Source of the DNA: Streptomyces sp. NBC_00582
GTDB taxonomy: Bacteria > Actinomycetota > Actinomycetes > Streptomycetales > Streptomycetaceae
Assembly (NCBI RefSeq): GCF_036345155.1
Contig: NZ_CP107772.1
Span: forward strand, 1,364,001-1,428,000
Reading direction: 5' to 3'
DNA: 64,000 bases
This document shows positions 1 to 7,596 of this stretch, piece by piece (the stretch's first letter is position 1; each line of letters opens with the position of its first letter). The notes below the pieces were generated by a model. That model had not been told where the DNA came from. It was given only the letters and a program-made list of their open reading frames with translations, and did no database searches. The translations under genes were made by a program, and so were the position numbers.

Positions 1-34
1 GCTGGTAGGGGCTGGTCAGCCGGGCGGTGGTCAT
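1..34 (-). CDS. Start of STM4012-family radical SAM protein (partial)
   Basis: Only the first eleven codons are inside the window; they read MTTARLTSPYQ on the minus strand. The ATG overlaps the stop of the STM4013-type gene in an ATGA arrangement, so the two are translationally coupled. In known clusters of the STM4011-STM4015 type, the gene after the STM4013 hydrolase encodes an STM4012-family radical SAM protein, and a PYQ-type N-terminus fits that family. The identity rests mainly on gene order because the cysteine motif lies outside the window. Confidence 0.6.
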   Translation of the reverse strand, partial: MTTARLTSPYQ

Positions 35-891
35 ACGGCGGCCTCGGCACGGTCGTCGGCGGGGTCCAGGAAGAAGTGGGCGTACGGCACGGTCCACACC
101 GACTCGTGGCCGAGGCGGTGGCCGGTCCAGCCGTCGTCGCCGTAGGCGGTGCCGTGGTCGGAGCAGACGATCGCGAAGCAGCGGCGTCTGCTGCTCGCGG
201 CGGCGAGGAGCCGGCCGATGTGCCGGTCGACGTACTCCAGGGCTGCGGCGTGGGTCTCGCGGGTGTCGCCGGCCTCGCGGGTCGCGCCGGGCAGGTGGAA
301 CCAGTTCGGCTGGTGCAGGGCGGAGACGTTCACGAAGAGGAACAGCTTCCGGTCCGGCGGGAGTTCACCGATCACGCGTTCCGCGCAGGCGACCTGGTTC
401 TCGAAGGAGTGCGGTGAGGTGACGCCGAACTCCGGTGTCCAGTGGGCCTCGTGGAACAGTCCGGGGAGCACCGAGCCGAGCGGGCCCTGCTGGTTGAAGA
501 AGCCCACTCCCCCGACGCACACGGTGTGGTACCCGGCCTTCGCCAGTCCGGAGACCAGGTCGGGGGTGTCGTAGACGAAGGTGCCGTCGGCGGTGGTCTC
601 GCTGCCGGCGAAGCGCGCCGCGAACAGCCGCGGGTGCGGTCCGGGCGCGGCCGGGGTCGGCAGGAAGCCGGCGAAGATCGCCTGGTGGGACGCGTAGGTG
701 AAGCTGCCCGGCGCGTGCCGCTTCTCCCAGCGGCCGCCCGGGAGGTACCGGGCGAGACGCGGGATGCGGCCCGCCTCCGCCAGCTCCGCGGCCACGTCGT
801 AGCGCAGGGTGTCGAGGGTGACCAGGAGGATGTCGTGACGGCCGACGACACCCCTCATGTCGGGCGTGGCGGGCGGGGCGGTCTCAGGCAT
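31..891 (-). CDS. STM4013/SEN3800-family metallohydrolase (alkaline phosphatase superfamily)
   Basis: A 286-residue protein resembling phosphatase/sulfatase-type metalloenzymes. Near the N-terminus is a LVTLDTLRYD segment that places an early acidic metal-ligand region, followed by a SFTYASHQAIFAGF segment in the nucleophile region. Near the C-terminus is CSDHGTAYGDDGWTGH followed by HES, the distal metal-site region. No signal peptide is visible, so it should act in the cytoplasm. Its ATG lies inside the end of the ATP-grasp gene (8-base overlap), and its stop overlaps the next radical SAM start. The substrate is unknown. The family call comes from motif pattern and from the cluster order STM4015-4014-4013-4012. 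Confidence 0.85.
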   Translation of the reverse strand: MPETAPPATPDMRGVVGRHDILLVTLDTLRYDVAAELAEAGRIPRLARYLPGGRWEKRHAPGSFTYASHQAIFAGFLPTPAAPGPHPRLFAARFAGSETTADGTFVYDTPDLVSGLAKAGYHTVCVGGVGFFNQQGPLGSVLPGLFHEAHWTPEFGVTSPHSFENQVACAERVIGELPPDRKLFLFVNVSALHQPNWFHLPGATREAGDTRETHAAALEYVDRHIGRLLAAASSRRRCFAIVCSDHGTAYGDDGWTGHRLGHESVWTVPYAHFFLDPADDRAEAAV

Positions 892-2008
892 GGGGGGTTC
901 CTCCGTCGTGCCGGTCGTGCAGTACGGCGGCCACCTGGGCGCCGTAGGTGTCCAGGCCCTCGGCGCCGCTGCCGGGCAGGCCGGTCAGCCGGGGCAGCAG
1001 GTCGCCGAAGGCGTTGACCTCGCCGACTGCGGCCCGGCGCCAGCCGACGGCGGGGAGCAGGTCGACGCCGACGCAGAGGGTGCGCGGGAAGCAGGCCGCG
1101 GCCCGTTCGCACACCCCGAGGACGTCGGCCCAGCGGGTGCCCGCCGCCTCGAAGGACCGGCGGACGGCCTCCAGGTCGCCGCGGCTGCCGCCGAGGTGGA
1201 GGTTGGTCAGGGGGGAGCGGCTGGTGCGGACCACGGCGTGGGTGGCCCGGCCGGCCACGACGACGACCCGCAGATCGGCGGCGCGGCCCTCCTGGGAGGC
1301 CTTGGGCAGCCAGCGTTCGAGGTGCAGGCCGTCCGGGGCGAGGGCGTCGACGACGGCCGCGATGTCACGCTCGTCCTCGTAGCGCCGCACCCTGAGGGAG
1401 TTGTGGAGGCGGCCGTCCGGGGCCAGCTCCACCGAGGTGGTGGCCCTGATCCGGCCGGCGCCGCCCGCCTCCACGGCGAGGACGCCCGACGCGGAGGACC
1501 CGTGGGCGGGTTTCACGAACAGCCGGTGCATGCGGTGCCCGCGCATCAGCGCCCGTACGTCGTCCCAGCCGCGCACCGGAGCCGCGCCCGCACCCGAGGT
1601 GGGCGAGGCGGGTACGGGGACGCCGGCGGCGTCGAGGACGGCGTGGCAGCGGCGTTTGTCGAACAGGACGGCGAGCTCGTCCGGGTCGTCGAGGCGGCGG
1701 CCGCCGCGCAGACCGCGCACCGCGGCGGTGAAGCGGGCGTACCAGCGGGCCGAGCCCTCGACGCGGGTGGGGTCGTCGGCGCCCCGCAGCAGCCGGTCGA
1801 CCTCGGCGTTCTCCCCGGGTGAGTCGACGCGGACGGTCTCGTCGGCGGTGAAGTCGGCTCCGCCGTCGCGCAGGACGTCCGCCCAGGGGACGATCCGCGG
1901 GGTGGGCAGGCCGGCCGCGCGCACCGCGTCGCCGAAGAGGGCGACGCGGCGGTTCTCGGGGTTGCCGACCACCGCGAAACGCGGCGCCGACGGGAGGGGT
2001 GTGCTCAC
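884..2008 (-). CDS. STM4014-family ATP-grasp protein
   Basis: A 374-residue protein. The N-terminus (RFAVVGNPENRR) looks like a Rossmann-like preATP-grasp domain. The middle has a lid/ATP-binding stretch (FVKPAHGSSASGV), and the C-terminal half has DLRVVVVAGRATHAVVRTS and a GEVNAFGDLLP metal-site segment, the usual ATP-grasp order. ATP-grasp enzymes ligate a carboxylate to an amine or thiol through an acyl phosphate; the substrate here is not known. I chose the GTG start because it overlaps the stop of the STM4015 gene in a GTGA motif, and because the frame upstream is the antisense shadow of that gene. It is coupled on both sides within the operon. Confidence 0.85.
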   Translation of the reverse strand: MSTPLPSAPRFAVVGNPENRRVALFGDAVRAAGLPTPRIVPWADVLRDGGADFTADETVRVDSPGENAEVDRLLRGADDPTRVEGSARWYARFTAAVRGLRGGRRLDDPDELAVLFDKRRCHAVLDAAGVPVPASPTSGAGAAPVRGWDDVRALMRGHRMHRLFVKPAHGSSASGVLAVEAGGAGRIRATTSVELAPDGRLHNSLRVRRYEDERDIAAVVDALAPDGLHLERWLPKASQEGRAADLRVVVVAGRATHAVVRTSRSPLTNLHLGGSRGDLEAVRRSFEAAGTRWADVLGVCERAAACFPRTLCVGVDLLPAVGWRRAAVGEVNAFGDLLPRLTGLPGSGAEGLDTYGAQVAAVLHDRHDGGTPHA

Positions 2009-2958
2009 TCGCCCACGGCGACGTAGCGCCAGACCGTGCCGTCGTCCTCCGCGTCCTCCTCGGCACCGTCGCGGTCGAGGTCCAGTTCGACGCCCGCCAG
2101 GGTCTGCCGCAGCCGGTCCTGGAGCGGCTCGGTGAGGTAGTGGTGGTGCAGGTCGAGCTTCTTGAGGTGGGTGAGCGGCTGGCCGCCGAGCAGCGCGGCG
2201 GCGCCCTCGTCGGTCAGGACGCCCATCGAGAGGTCCAGCACCTCCAGGCGGGCGACGACCGGCGCGGAGGCGACGGCCGCGGCGACCGTGTCCTGCATCT
2301 CGCTGTTGCGCAGGGCCAGGTGACGCAGCCTCGGCAGGCGGGCGCCGGACAGGATCGGCGCCAGGTCGGCGGCCTCGCTGTCGCCGCCGTAGTCGGGGGT
2401 GCCGAGCCACAGGTCGAGGTGCTCCAGGGCGGGCAGGTCGCTGCCGCCGACCCCGCGCACCACCTCGGCGCGCAGGCCGCCCGCCTCGAGGACGAGTCTG
2501 CGCAGCGCGCCGTGGCTCACCGCGGGGAACTCCAGCCCGGAGCCGCCGCGCACCCCGAACTCCTCCAGCGCGGGGTAGGCCGCCAGCAGCGGGGTGACGT
2601 CGGTCTGGTTGATCCAGGAGATCTCGCACTCCTCCGACTCCATGTCGCCCACGAACAGGGCGCGCAGGGCGGGGAAGCGGTCGCGGGCCTCCACCAGGGC
2701 CTCGATGACGGCGGTCGGCTCGGTCTCGTACGCCTCCTGCCAGGCGCCGACGATCAGGGCCCGGACCCGGGTGGTGTCGACGGCGGCGCAGAAGCGGGCG
2801 AAGGCGTCGGTCCAGTCCTCGTCGGCGTCGTAGACGTCGCTGGTGATCCGCCAGGCGAAGCCGTCCGGGTCGGGCAGGTCGTCCGTGCGCCCGTCGGGTC
2901 CGGGGAAGGTGTAGGCGGGCAGCCCGTGCAGCGAGACGAGGTGGGTGGCGTAGGACAT
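2005..2958 (-). CDS. STM4015-family leucine-rich-repeat-like protein
   Basis: A 317-residue protein beginning MSYATHLVSLHGLPAYTF and ending RYVAVGE. The centre holds several LRR-like units such as LPALEHLDLWLG, LPRLRHLALRNSEM and LTHLKKLDLHHHYL. The fold is therefore likely a short solenoid used for protein binding, not an enzyme. The ATG follows a GGGAG ribosome site about nine bases upstream; an in-frame extension to 3051 would run into the promoter region and is rejected. It is the first gene of the leftward STM4015-4014-4013-4012 operon. A paralogue with the same N- and C-terminal signatures lies at 15222-16193. Confidence 0.87.
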   Translation of the reverse strand: MSYATHLVSLHGLPAYTFPGPDGRTDDLPDPDGFAWRITSDVYDADEDWTDAFARFCAAVDTTRVRALIVGAWQEAYETEPTAVIEALVEARDRFPALRALFVGDMESEECEISWINQTDVTPLLAAYPALEEFGVRGGSGLEFPAVSHGALRRLVLEAGGLRAEVVRGVGGSDLPALEHLDLWLGTPDYGGDSEAADLAPILSGARLPRLRHLALRNSEMQDTVAAAVASAPVVARLEVLDLSMGVLTDEGAAALLGGQPLTHLKKLDLHHHYLTEPLQDRLRQTLAGVELDLDRDGAEEDAEDDGTVWRYVAVGE

Positions 2959-3028
2959 ACGGCTGCTCCCGTGCGGAGGTGTGGATCTGCCGATGGGCGG
3001 AAGACCTGTGCGATCCCTGATGCCCGCA

Positions 3029-3051
3029 GTTGTACCAACAGGCACTGACAA
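3029..3051 (-). promoter_or_regulatory. PafBC-type (RecA-NDp-like) promoter for the STM4015 operon
   Basis: On the minus strand this reads TTGTCAGTG, eight bases, then TACAAC. The published mycobacterial DNA-damage promoter motif is TTGTCRGTG-N8-TAnnnT, recognised through the WYL-domain activator PafBC. The upstream element is a perfect match and the -10 differs only in the last base (C for T). It would place the transcript start about 65 bases before the STM4015 ATG. Regulation by PafBC in this organism is inferred. Confidence 0.65.
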
Positions 3052-3089
3052 CGCCCCTCGGCGGGGCCGGATTCGGGGCGTTGTCAGTG
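3043..3089. repeat. 15-bp perfect inverted repeat formed by two divergent promoter elements
   Basis: CACTGACAACGCCCC at 3043-3057 is the exact reverse complement of 3075-3089, with a 17-base spacer. Each arm contains the TTGTCAGTG element of one of the two divergent promoters, and identity extends six bases (GGGGCG) upstream of the element in each arm. The symmetry implies that both operons are driven by the same activator from one shared site. Confidence 0.85.
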
Positions 3090-3103
3090 GTGGTCCGTAC
3101 GGT
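3081..3103 (+). promoter_or_regulatory. PafBC-type promoter for the 108-aa/DUF6745 pair
   Basis: The sequence is TTGTCAGTG, eight bases, then TACGGT. This matches every position of the TTGTCRGTG-N8-TAnnnT motif known from LexA-independent DNA-damage promoters of actinobacteria. It lies about 50 bases before the ATG of the 108-residue gene at 3153. Confidence 0.72.
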
Positions 3104-3152
3104 CGTGGTCAGGAGGCCGGTGCGCGGTGCACCCGGCGGTGAGGGGAGAGTC

Positions 3153-3479
3153 ATGTACCGGCAGGGAGACGTGCTGATCGTGCCCGTGGCCGCGGAGGCG
3201 GTGCCGCCGCATGTCGCGCAGGCGCCGCGGGAGGCGCGGGACGGGCGGGGGCGGCTGGTGCTGGCGCTGGGCGAGGTCACCGGGCACGCGCATGCCGTGG
3301 TGGGGCCGGGGGATCTGGTGCGCGAGCCGGGGCCGTTCGGTCCGCTGCTGCTCCATCTGCCGCAGGGCGGGCGGGTGGTGCACGAGGAGCACGCGGTGAT
3401 CGCCCTGCCGAAGGGCTGGTACCGGGTGATCCGGCAGCGGGAGTACGTGCCGGGGTCCGTGCGGATCGTCGCGGACTGA
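3153..3479 (+). CDS. Conserved small protein of unknown function, partner of DUF6745
   Basis: A 108-residue soluble protein starting MYRQGDVLIVPV after a GAGGGGAGAG ribosome site. It looks beta-rich and has conserved-looking segments GEVTGHAHAVV (residues about 41-51), HEEHAVIALPKGWY and VIRQREYVPGS. The clustered histidines (HAH, HEEH) could form a metal site, but that is speculation. It is the first gene after the divergent PafBC-type promoter and is followed 55 bases later by the DUF6745 gene, so the two are probably one transcript. I do not know its function. An extension to 3030 in the same frame would cover the promoter and is not likely. Confidence 0.8.
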   Translation: MYRQGDVLIVPVAAEAVPPHVAQAPREARDGRGRLVLALGEVTGHAHAVVGPGDLVREPGPFGPLLLHLPQGGRVVHEEHAVIALPKGWYRVIRQREYVPGSVRIVAD

Positions 3480-3534
3480 AGAGGGCGTCCGGGAAAGACA
3501 GACGTCCGGGAAGACAGGCGTGGGGGAAAGACGG

Positions 3535-4581
3535 ATGACGACGACGGGTGTTCAGGTGACGGGTGTGGCCTCCGACGAGACGGTGCGGGCCTGGCGGGCG
3601 TGGGCCACGGCGACCGGTCCCGCCGACCGGGCGGCGGCCGAGGCCGGTGTGCGCCGGGCCTACCGGCAGGCCGGTCTCGCCGAGCCGGAACGGGTGGTGT
3701 GGGCGGGCTCGCCGCGCGAGGCGGTGACGCTGATCCGGGCGATGACGGACACGGGTCCGAGCGTGCGCGAGGCGGTGCGCAGCGCCCCCTGGGCACAGGA
3801 GCGGCAGCTGTTGCACGCGGAGTTGGGCACGGCGGGTTGGCCGGCGCACTGGGCGGCGACGGGCGGCCGGCTGTGGGACGCCACGCAGGCGCTGGTGGGC
3901 CGGATCCGCACCGGGATCCTGGAGGACCTGGCCGGTGGGGACACGGGCGGCCGGGCCGCGGAGATACGGCTGATCCTGCTGGACGCGGTGCTGGGGCAGC
4001 ACGACGCTCCGTGGCTCGCCGCGCTCGCCACCGACGGCGGCCCGCTCGACGGGCTGACCGCGGTGTCCCGCAACGCGGGCTGGTGGTGGCCGTTCGCGCG
4101 GGTGGCGGTGGTCTCCGAGCGGCCCGTGGCCCTGCACCGCGACGAGGCGGGCCGGCTCGACCACGGCGACGGCCCGGCGCTCGCCTACCCCGACGGCTTC
4201 GCCCTGTACGCCTGGCGGGGCATGCCGGTACCGGCCGGTTTCCTGGCGGAGCTGCCGGCGCTCACCCCGGAGCGGATCCGCGCCGAGGAGAACGCCGAAC
4301 TGCGCCGGGTGATGCTGGAGTACTACGGCTACGACCGGTATCTGACGGACTCCGGTGCCCGCCCGCTCCACCGGGACGGGACGGGCGTCCTGTGGCGCAT
4401 CGACCTCCCGGACGACGAGCCCGTGGTGATGGTGGAGGTCGTCAACTCCACCCCGGAGCCGGACGGCACCCGGCGCACCTACTGGCTGCGGGTGCCGCCG
4501 TCGACCCGGACGGCACGGGAGGGGGTCGCCTGGACGTTCGGCCTCGACGCGGAGGTGTACCGGCCGCTGCAGGAGACGTGA
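3535..4581 (+). CDS. DUF6745-domain protein
   Basis: A 348-residue soluble protein of unknown activity. The N-terminal half is alpha-helical and Ala/Arg-rich. The C-terminal half has the features I associate with DUF6745: HGDGPALAYPDGFALYAWRG, then LHRDGTGVLWRIDL, and a closing segment with YWLRVPPSTRTAREGVAWTFGL. I chose the ATG at 3535 because GGGGGAAAG lies just upstream; a GTG at 3520 is possible but has a poorer site. It is transcribed with the 108-residue gene from the TTGTCAGTG promoter, which suggests expression during DNA stress. It ends against a GC-rich hairpin shared with a convergent gene. Confidence 0.8.
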   Translation: MTTTGVQVTGVASDETVRAWRAWATATGPADRAAAEAGVRRAYRQAGLAEPERVVWAGSPREAVTLIRAMTDTGPSVREAVRSAPWAQERQLLHAELGTAGWPAHWAATGGRLWDATQALVGRIRTGILEDLAGGDTGGRAAEIRLILLDAVLGQHDAPWLAALATDGGPLDGLTAVSRNAGWWWPFARVAVVSERPVALHRDEAGRLDHGDGPALAYPDGFALYAWRGMPVPAGFLAELPALTPERIRAEENAELRRVMLEYYGYDRYLTDSGARPLHRDGTGVLWRIDLPDDEPVVMVEVVNSTPEPDGTRRTYWLRVPPSTRTAREGVAWTFGLDAEVYRPLQET

Positions 4582-4588
4582 GGCGCCC

Positions 4589-4607
4589 GCCCCCCGCGTC
4601 GGGGGGC
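4589..4607. terminator. GC-rich hairpin between convergent genes
   Basis: GCCCCCCG and CGGGGGGC pair across a three-base loop, eight bases after the DUF6745 stop and 25 bases before the end of the converging FAD-binding gene. There is no T-tract, as is common in Streptomyces. It could stop transcription from both sides. Confidence 0.6.
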
Positions 4608-4632
4608 AGGAGGGCCGGGCCCAAGGGCTGCC

Positions 4633-5355
4633 TCAGGCCTCGGCGGAGCGCGCGAGGACGTCCGTGACCTGTTCCCGGAGCTGTTCCCGGGCCGGAGCGG
4701 GCAGGGCTGCCAGGTCCGTCTGCTCCAGAGCGTGCAGCACCTGGTCGGCGTCGGTGCCGACGGGGGCGCTCTCGCCGAACACCTCGTAGCCGTCCCGTAC
4801 GGCCACACGGAGCAGTCGGGGACCGTCGCCGTCGGTGTGCACCGCGGCGGCCACGACGAGCGGCGGCGGGCCGCCCGCCTCGCCCTCCACCTTGCGGTAG
4901 CCGCTGACCAGCGGGGTGCGCCAGCGCAGGCCGAGCAGCAGCGGACGCTTGGCCACCAGCTCGGTGAGGTCGGTGTCGCGGACGCCGTCGGGTTCCAGGA
5001 CCGTGGCGCGGGCGTCGAGGGCGAGGGCCGCGGGGAGCAGACAGCGCAGGGTGCTGCCGACGATGTTGCCGCCGACGGTGGCGGTCCGGCGCACCGCGCC
5101 CGTGCCGATGCCGGAGGCCGCCCGGTGCAGCACCTCGGGCACGGTGGCGTCGACGCGGTGCAGCAGCACGGCCCCGCCGAGTTCCTCGGCGCCGACGACG
5201 TTCGCCTCGGGCACGTTGCGCAGGGACAGCGCCTGTTCCGGGAAGCCGTCCCGTTGCCAGGCGGCCCACACCAGGGTGGCCCCGCCTATCGGTACCGCCC
5301 CCTCGGCGAGACAGCGCTGTGCTTCGGATATGGAGGCGGGAAGACGCAACTGCAC
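4633..5355 (-). CDS. FAD-binding protein, CO-dehydrogenase medium-subunit (CoxM) type
   Basis: A 240-residue protein matching the FAD-binding domain of molybdopterin dehydrogenases: an early VPIGGATLVWAAW segment and a central RRTATVGGNIVGSTLRCLLPAAL segment, the two pyrophosphate-contact regions of the family. The C-terminus resembles the CO-dehydrogenase flavoprotein C-terminal domain. Family members normally work with a molybdopterin large subunit and a 2Fe-2S small subunit, but neither is encoded nearby, so it stands alone. I chose the GTG before QLRLP, with AGG nine bases upstream; an ATG at 5418 would extend it into the intergenic palindrome. It is convergent with the DUF6745 gene. Confidence 0.78.
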   Translation of the reverse strand: MQLRLPASISEAQRCLAEGAVPIGGATLVWAAWQRDGFPEQALSLRNVPEANVVGAEELGGAVLLHRVDATVPEVLHRAASGIGTGAVRRTATVGGNIVGSTLRCLLPAALALDARATVLEPDGVRDTDLTELVAKRPLLLGLRWRTPLVSGYRKVEGEAGGPPPLVVAAAVHTDGDGPRLLRVAVRDGYEVFGESAPVGTDADQVLHALEQTDLAALPAPAREQLREQVTDVLARSAEA

Positions 5356-5419
5356 GACAACCGACCTGCCTTCCCGGTAGTGCGGGGGGAGGCACGTGTC
5401 ACTCCCCCGCGTGATCAAT

Positions 5420-5437
5420 GGCAGAACGGATTCTGCC
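5420..5437. promoter_or_regulatory. Operator-like palindrome between divergent genes
   Basis: GGCAGAA and TTCTGCC form a perfect 7-bp inverted repeat around CGGA, in the 176-base gap between the FAD-binding gene (leftward) and the acetyltransferase (rightward). It is a plausible repressor or activator site for either. No regulator gene is adjacent. Confidence 0.4.
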
Positions 5438-5531
5438 CAGGCGCGCGGGGGCGCATACAGGGCTCATGGCGGCACCCGGCGCCGGGGGAAAATGCGTTGC
5501 GGCCGGTCGTGCCGCTGCCGACCCTTGCCCC

Positions 5532-6458
5532 ATGTCCTATGTCCTGCGCCCCGCCGCCCTCGCCGACGCGCCCGCCGTGACCGCGCTGCTCAACGCCGTC
5601 GACCTGATCGAGATCGGGCGGCCCGAGACGGATCTGCACACCGTCGAGGCGGATCTGAGGCATCCCGAGACCGATCTGGAGCAGGACAGCTGGCTCGCCT
5701 TCGACGGCGACCGGCTGGTGGCCTACGGGCTGCTGTGGGACGACTCGGGCGGTGAGCGGATCGACGTCGACCACTACGTCCTGCCCGACCGGCAGGACGC
5801 GGGGCGGCTCGTGCTGGAGGCGATGGAGGCACGGGCGCTGCGGCGGGCGCGGGACAACGGCGCCGGGCGGGCCGTGGTGCACCTGCACCTCAATACCGCC
5901 CCCACGCTGGACACTTCCCTGCTCAGGCAACGCGGGTGGTCCGTCGTACGGCGCTATCACGTGCTGCGGCGGGCCCTGGACCGTGCCGAGGACACGGCGC
6001 CGGCGGTGCCCGCCGGGGTGCGGCTGCGGGCCTGCGCCACGGAGGAGGACCGCGGACGGGTCCACGAGCTGTACCAGGCCACGTTCGCCGAGCACTTCGA
6101 CTTCCAGCCGCGCGGCTACGAGCAGTGGCTGCACGACGTGGACGGCGCGGGACTCGACTGGTCGCTGGTGTGGATCGTCGGCACGGACGAACTCGGGGAC
6201 GCCGGGTTCCTGCTGGCCCGCGACGACCGTGAGGCGATGGGCTGGATCCGCAGCCTCGGTGTCCTGCGCGAGGCGCGCGGGCGCGGTCTCGCCGGGCTGA
6301 TGCTGCGCCACGCCTTCGCGGCCTTCGCCGCCCGGGGGCGGGACACCGTGGGGCTCGGCGTGGACACCGCCAACGCGACGGGCGCGCCCCGGCTGTACGC
6401 CCGCCACGGGATGACGGTGCACTACGCGGTGGACACCTGGGAGGGCGTCCTGTGCTGA
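5532..6458 (+). CDS. GNAT-family N-acetyltransferase (tandem GNAT)
   Basis: A 308-residue protein with two GNAT units. The N-terminal unit (about 1-140) is degenerate. The C-terminal unit (about 160-308) contains the acetyl-CoA pyrophosphate loop as VLREARGRGLAGLMLRHAF, followed by GLGVDTANATGAPRLYARHGM, the usual motif B. It should transfer an acyl group from acyl-CoA to an amine, substrate unknown. The ATG at 5532 begins MSYVLRPA, the common start of this family; no strong ribosome site is visible before it. It is divergent from the FAD-binding gene and convergent with the metalloprotease. Confidence 0.85.
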   Translation: MSYVLRPAALADAPAVTALLNAVDLIEIGRPETDLHTVEADLRHPETDLEQDSWLAFDGDRLVAYGLLWDDSGGERIDVDHYVLPDRQDAGRLVLEAMEARALRRARDNGAGRAVVHLHLNTAPTLDTSLLRQRGWSVVRRYHVLRRALDRAEDTAPAVPAGVRLRACATEEDRGRVHELYQATFAEHFDFQPRGYEQWLHDVDGAGLDWSLVWIVGTDELGDAGFLLARDDREAMGWIRSLGVLREARGRGLAGLMLRHAFAAFAARGRDTVGLGVDTANATGAPRLYARHGMTVHYAVDTWEGVLC

Positions 6459-6513
6459 AGGGCGCGGTGACGGCCCAGGTCGCCGCGTCACCAAACCTGT
6501 CCGGTCAGCACAC

Positions 6514-7407
6514 CTAGGGGGTCGCGGCGGGCAGTCGGGTGGGGACGACCGGCAGCATCATGCCGTCGCCGATCGGCGCGGTGTGCGGGACGAGGGCGCC
6601 TTCGCGGGCGATCTGGAGCAGATCCGGAAGGCTGTAGCGTTCGGCGCCCTCGAGGTCGACGGTGTAGCCCAGGTCGCCGAGGCTCGCGGCGGTCATCCGG
6701 CTCAGCGGGTTGCCCGCGCCGGAGATGAACGGCGACATGAGTTCGTTGACGAAGACGGCCTCCCGCCAGTGGCTGTCCTGGGTGCCCGGGCCGCCGAAAT
6801 TCGCGACCGGTACCGGGACGGGTTCCACTTCGCCGAGGAGCGAGGCGAACTCGGACATGGCGCCCAGCCCCACGAAGGTGGGGTTCTTCGTGCCGGCTCC
6901 CTTGAGCAGGCCGAACTGCGTCCAGAGGACGCCGATGCCGAGGACGTGTCCCATTTCATGGGTGATCACGTCGACGAGGGTGCCCTCCGCTTCCATCTGG
7001 GCGAGATCCGCGGCGTCGAAACGCATCACGCCCTTCGCCGGCAGATTCGCCCCGAACTGCGCGGATCCGTCGCGGAAATCGGTGGGTCCCGCCATGCCCA
7101 GAATGCGGCCGGGGCCGTCGATGGTCACACCTTCGGCCTCGATCAGCAGGTCGTCGATGACGTCCTCGCCCACGACGGCGGTGTCCAGGTCACCGACGAC
7201 GACCCGCGCCCACCGGTCGGCCGCCGCCGCGAAGGCGTCCTGCTGATGACTGGTCAGTCCGCCGAGGAAGCGCACCTCGATGGTGAACGGCGACGTCGTA
7301 CGGGCGACTTCCCTGGCCCGCTCGAAACTGGCGACCGCGCGATAAGTCTGGAAATTGTTGGTGGCGACCTTGCCCATTTCTTCTCTCCCGTCCGTCGACC
7401 CCGACAT
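6514..7407 (-). CDS. Leishmanolysin-like zinc metallopeptidase
   Basis: A 297-residue protein with the metzincin signature HEMGHVLG at residues 150-157 (zinc ligands H150 and H154, catalytic E151). The usual HExxHxxGxxH third ligand is absent at 160. Instead, a His in DSHWRE (H213) followed by NELMSP (Met-turn, M224) fits the leishmanolysin type, where an insertion separates the third ligand. There is no signal peptide or membrane segment. Either the protein is intracellular or it leaves by a route I cannot see. ATG 7407 has AAGGGGGG upstream; a second in-frame ATG at 7377 with GGGAGAG is equally well placed. Confidence 0.83.
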   Translation of the reverse strand: MSGSTDGREEMGKVATNNFQTYRAVASFERAREVARTTSPFTIEVRFLGGLTSHQQDAFAAAADRWARVVVGDLDTAVVGEDVIDDLLIEAEGVTIDGPGRILGMAGPTDFRDGSAQFGANLPAKGVMRFDAADLAQMEAEGTLVDVITHEMGHVLGIGVLWTQFGLLKGAGTKNPTFVGLGAMSEFASLLGEVEPVPVPVANFGGPGTQDSHWREAVFVNELMSPFISGAGNPLSRMTAASLGDLGYTVDLEGAERYSLPDLLQIAREGALVPHTAPIGDGMMLPVVPTRLPAATP

Positions 7408-7461
7408 GAATCACCCCCCTTTCCACCCTAGGCCGAACGGATGACCGGTGCCCGCTCGGGA

Positions 7462-7501
7462 GAATTCAACGGGTGGACGGAAGTGTCGAATTCAATTGAA
7501 T
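7462..7501. promoter_or_regulatory. AT-rich repeated GAATTCAA boxes between divergent genes
   Basis: GAATTCAA occurs at 7462-7469 and again at 7488-7495, 26 bp apart. The second copy runs into the perfect 12-bp palindrome ATTCAATTGAAT (7490-7501). Such AT-rich boxes stand out in this very GC-rich region. They lie between the leftward metallopeptidase and the rightward oxygenase cluster, where an operator would be expected. Confidence 0.4.
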
Positions 7502-7596
7502 GCGTACCTGCTCCGAGGTGCAGGTGAGCAGCGGATTTCCTAGACTGGTACGGCGGGTTTTTCCAGGGGGGTTTCACCGCAGCTTCAGGAGAGATC

